Assembly: GCF_036825535.1 (NCBI RefSeq)
Contig: NZ_CP098813.1
Location: 1,426,001-1,490,000 of the forward strand
Origin: Parasalinivibrio latis
Lineage (GTDB): Bacteria > Pseudomonadota > Gammaproteobacteria > Enterobacterales > Vibrionaceae
Direction of reading: 5' to 3'
Length of the DNA stretch: 64,000 nucleotides
Shown here piece after piece: positions 62,641 through 64,000 of this stretch. Every line of letters begins with the position of its first letter. Position 1 is the first letter of the stretch. A program made the position numbers and the translations under genes. The notes under the pieces are model-generated. The model saw only the letters and a program-made list of their open reading frames with translations. It was not told the origin of the DNA and did no database searches.

Positions 62641-64000
62641 AAATGAGGTGCTGGATAGAATCCAGCGCCTTGAGCCTTTTGAGGCGATGCTTGAGGATGG
62701 CAGCCTGACTATCCGTATCTCCGACTATCAGCCAATGGTTGCTACTGCTATTCACCAGGGCGAGCGAGTTCGCCCTGAGCTAGAAGCAAAATGTGCGCTG
62801 ACCAAATCAGAACGTTTCTACGAAGAAGATCCATGTACCAATGATTTTATCTCATCCCTGCCAATTACCCTGGTAGGGAGGGATTCACGTTATGAGTACG
62901 ATCTTAACCGTGGCCCGGAAACCTGTATCTATGAGGATGCATGGGGAAAAAGTGTCTGGACAGAAGACCTGACTGATGAAGAGCGAGCAGTAAGCCTGGC
63001 AAAGCATGCCACTTATTACCGGATCTTTAACAAGTTGGTTGAAACCATCGAGCGTTCATTTGGCCTGTGTGTGGTTTATGACCTGCACTCCTACAACTAC
63101 CAACGCATCGAGCGTGAAACCCCGACCTTTAACCTGGGTACAAAGCAGGTTAACCGCCGCCGTTGGCAGCGCGAAACCGATGCATTGCTACAGGGATTGG
63201 CATCAATTGAACTGCCTAACCTGGATGTCGGTGTCGCAGAAAATGACGTATTTGGTGGCATGGGATACCAGGCGACCTTTGTTAAGGCCAACTTTACGAA
63301 CACGCTGATCCTCCCGCTGGAGGTTAAGAAAGTGTACATGGACGAAACCAAAGGCGAGATTTACCCGCTGGTGGTGTCAGCCATGAAAGAAGGCCTGAAA
63401 AAGGTGCTGACTGAACATGCAGCAGAAACCGTGCGCCGACGTACCAAACGTAAGGTACGTGCGACGCACATGCTGCCTTCAGCGTTGTCCGATTCTGTTA
63501 TTAAGGTTGACCGTGAGCTGGCTCGCCTGTCGCAGAACCTGGAGACGCTTCAGTACATTAACCCTACCAACCTGGCCGCCGAAAAGCGCCGCTTTTTTGC
63601 CCGGAAAGGCAACTATGAGCCGGTGTTCCGTTATCGCCAGCTGGCAATTGATCCATACTCATTCCGTCAGCGTTTGTACCGTTTGCCGGTTGCAGAGATT
63701 CGTGATGCGGACGTAGAGCAGCTTTACTGTCAGGTTATCGACACCATGGCGAAGCGTATCGATTTGCTGACGTCAATTGGTACGGATAATTTCCTCTACA
63801 ATTCACTGCGCTACTACGGTCAGCCGGATAAGAAAGATCTGGATAATGCACGGTTCATTATGCATGCGCCGGAATACACTTCTTACGGGGAGCGAAACCT
63901 GATCGCAGCGCAAGCAGTGGAAATCTTTGAGCGTGCACTCTCGAACTACCCGGGCATGCGTTGTAAGGTTCAGGCAACTGCAAAACTGGCTGCCCGTGCG
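62624..64000 (+). CDS. N-formylglutamate amidohydrolase/DUF1704 fusion protein, cut by window end
   Basis: The reading frame from ATG 62624 stays open for 459 codons to the last base. It overlaps the ligase gene by 17 bases. Residues about 1-260 look like an N-formylglutamate amidohydrolase domain (MLTLAENEVLDRIQ, ATAIHQGERVRPELE, CVVYDLHSYNYQ with the DxHS motif). From about 290 to the edge it resembles DUF1704, the domain of 'flavohemoglobin expression-modulating QEGLA motif' proteins (INPTNLAAEKRRFF, NFLYNSLRYYGQPDKKDL). DUF1704 is related to the MATCAP tyrosine-removing metallopeptidases; the HEXXH-like and QEGLA parts would lie beyond the window. Function inferred from family. Confidence 0.85.
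   Translation, partial: MLTLAENEVLDRIQRLEPFEAMLEDGSLTIRISDYQPMVATAIHQGERVRPELEAKCALTKSERFYEEDPCTNDFISSLPITLVGRDSRYEYDLNRGPETCIYEDAWGKSVWTEDLTDEERAVSLAKHATYYRIFNKLVETIERSFGLCVVYDLHSYNYQRIERETPTFNLGTKQVNRRRWQRETDALLQGLASIELPNLDVGVAENDVFGGMGYQATFVKANFTNTLILPLEVKKVYMDETKGEIYPLVVSAMKEGLKKVLTEHAAETVRRRTKRKVRATHMLPSALSDSVIKVDRELARLSQNLETLQYINPTNLAAEKRRFFARKGNYEPVFRYRQLAIDPYSFRQRLYRLPVAEIRDADVEQLYCQVIDTMAKRIDLLTSIGTDNFLYNSLRYYGQPDKKDLDNARFIMHAPEYTSYGERNLIAAQAVEIFERALSNYPGMRCKVQATAKLAARA

Overview
The window is chromosomal DNA of a marine gammaproteobacterium, most likely a member of the Vibrionaceae. The pointers are an ectABC-ask ectoine operon with its own aspartate kinase, two neighbouring cheV genes, an OmpU-like porin, an hdfR/maoP pair (maoP belongs to Dam-methylating gammaproteobacteria), and nagZ, anmK, DcuC, 4-hydroxyphenylpyruvate dioxygenase and imuA-imuB-dnaE2 genes of the vibrio kind. 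The family assignment is inference from gene content. No rRNA, tRNA, CRISPR array, prophage or insertion sequence was seen.

Layout. Bases 1-10422 hold a carbon-phosphorus lyase operon on the plus strand (phnD, E, F, G, H, I, J, K, L, M, N, P and a hexapeptide acetyltransferase; phnC would lie just left of the window). It takes up phosphonates and breaks the C-P bond; the last gene has an in-frame UGA that removes its conserved tail. Then come an MshA-like pilin, a DcuC-type dicarboxylate carrier, hpd behind TyrR-like boxes, an exported protein of unknown function and a PilZ protein. Bases 16441-23900 are signalling and envelope: a hybrid histidine kinase, a porin, two small tandem coiled-coil paralogues, two divergent cheV genes and a SixA-type phosphatase.

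Bases 24212-34168 form one minus-strand catabolic operon: binding protein, two permeases, a 68-residue membrane protein, two ATPases, a TIM-barrel isomerase/epimerase, a VOC protein, an acid-sugar dehydratase of the enolase superfamily, a GntR/FadR regulator and a 2-hydroxyacid dehydrogenase. The substrate is not known. A TTG-started membrane protein of unknown function follows, converging on the SOS mutagenesis operon imuA-imuB-dnaE2, which has a clear LexA box. Next are ectABC-ask with a palindrome cluster at the ectA start, a response regulator fused to a hemerythrin domain that lacks one iron ligand, a cold-shock gene, an AT-rich LTA-synthase-like gene, and arfB.

Bases 50246-54707 carry tal-tkt and an upstream SorC-family regulator; the same 29-bp direct-repeat operator stands before both tal and the regulator gene. 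The right end has a 7TMR-DISM/GGDEF/EAL protein, anmK, nagZ, a small basic protein, hdfR and maoP. It finishes with a GshB/RimK-like ATP-grasp ligase overlapping a gene that runs off the window and encodes an N-formylglutamate amidohydrolase domain joined to a DUF1704 peptidase-like domain. This ligase/peptidase pair is the best candidate here for an undescribed biochemical system.
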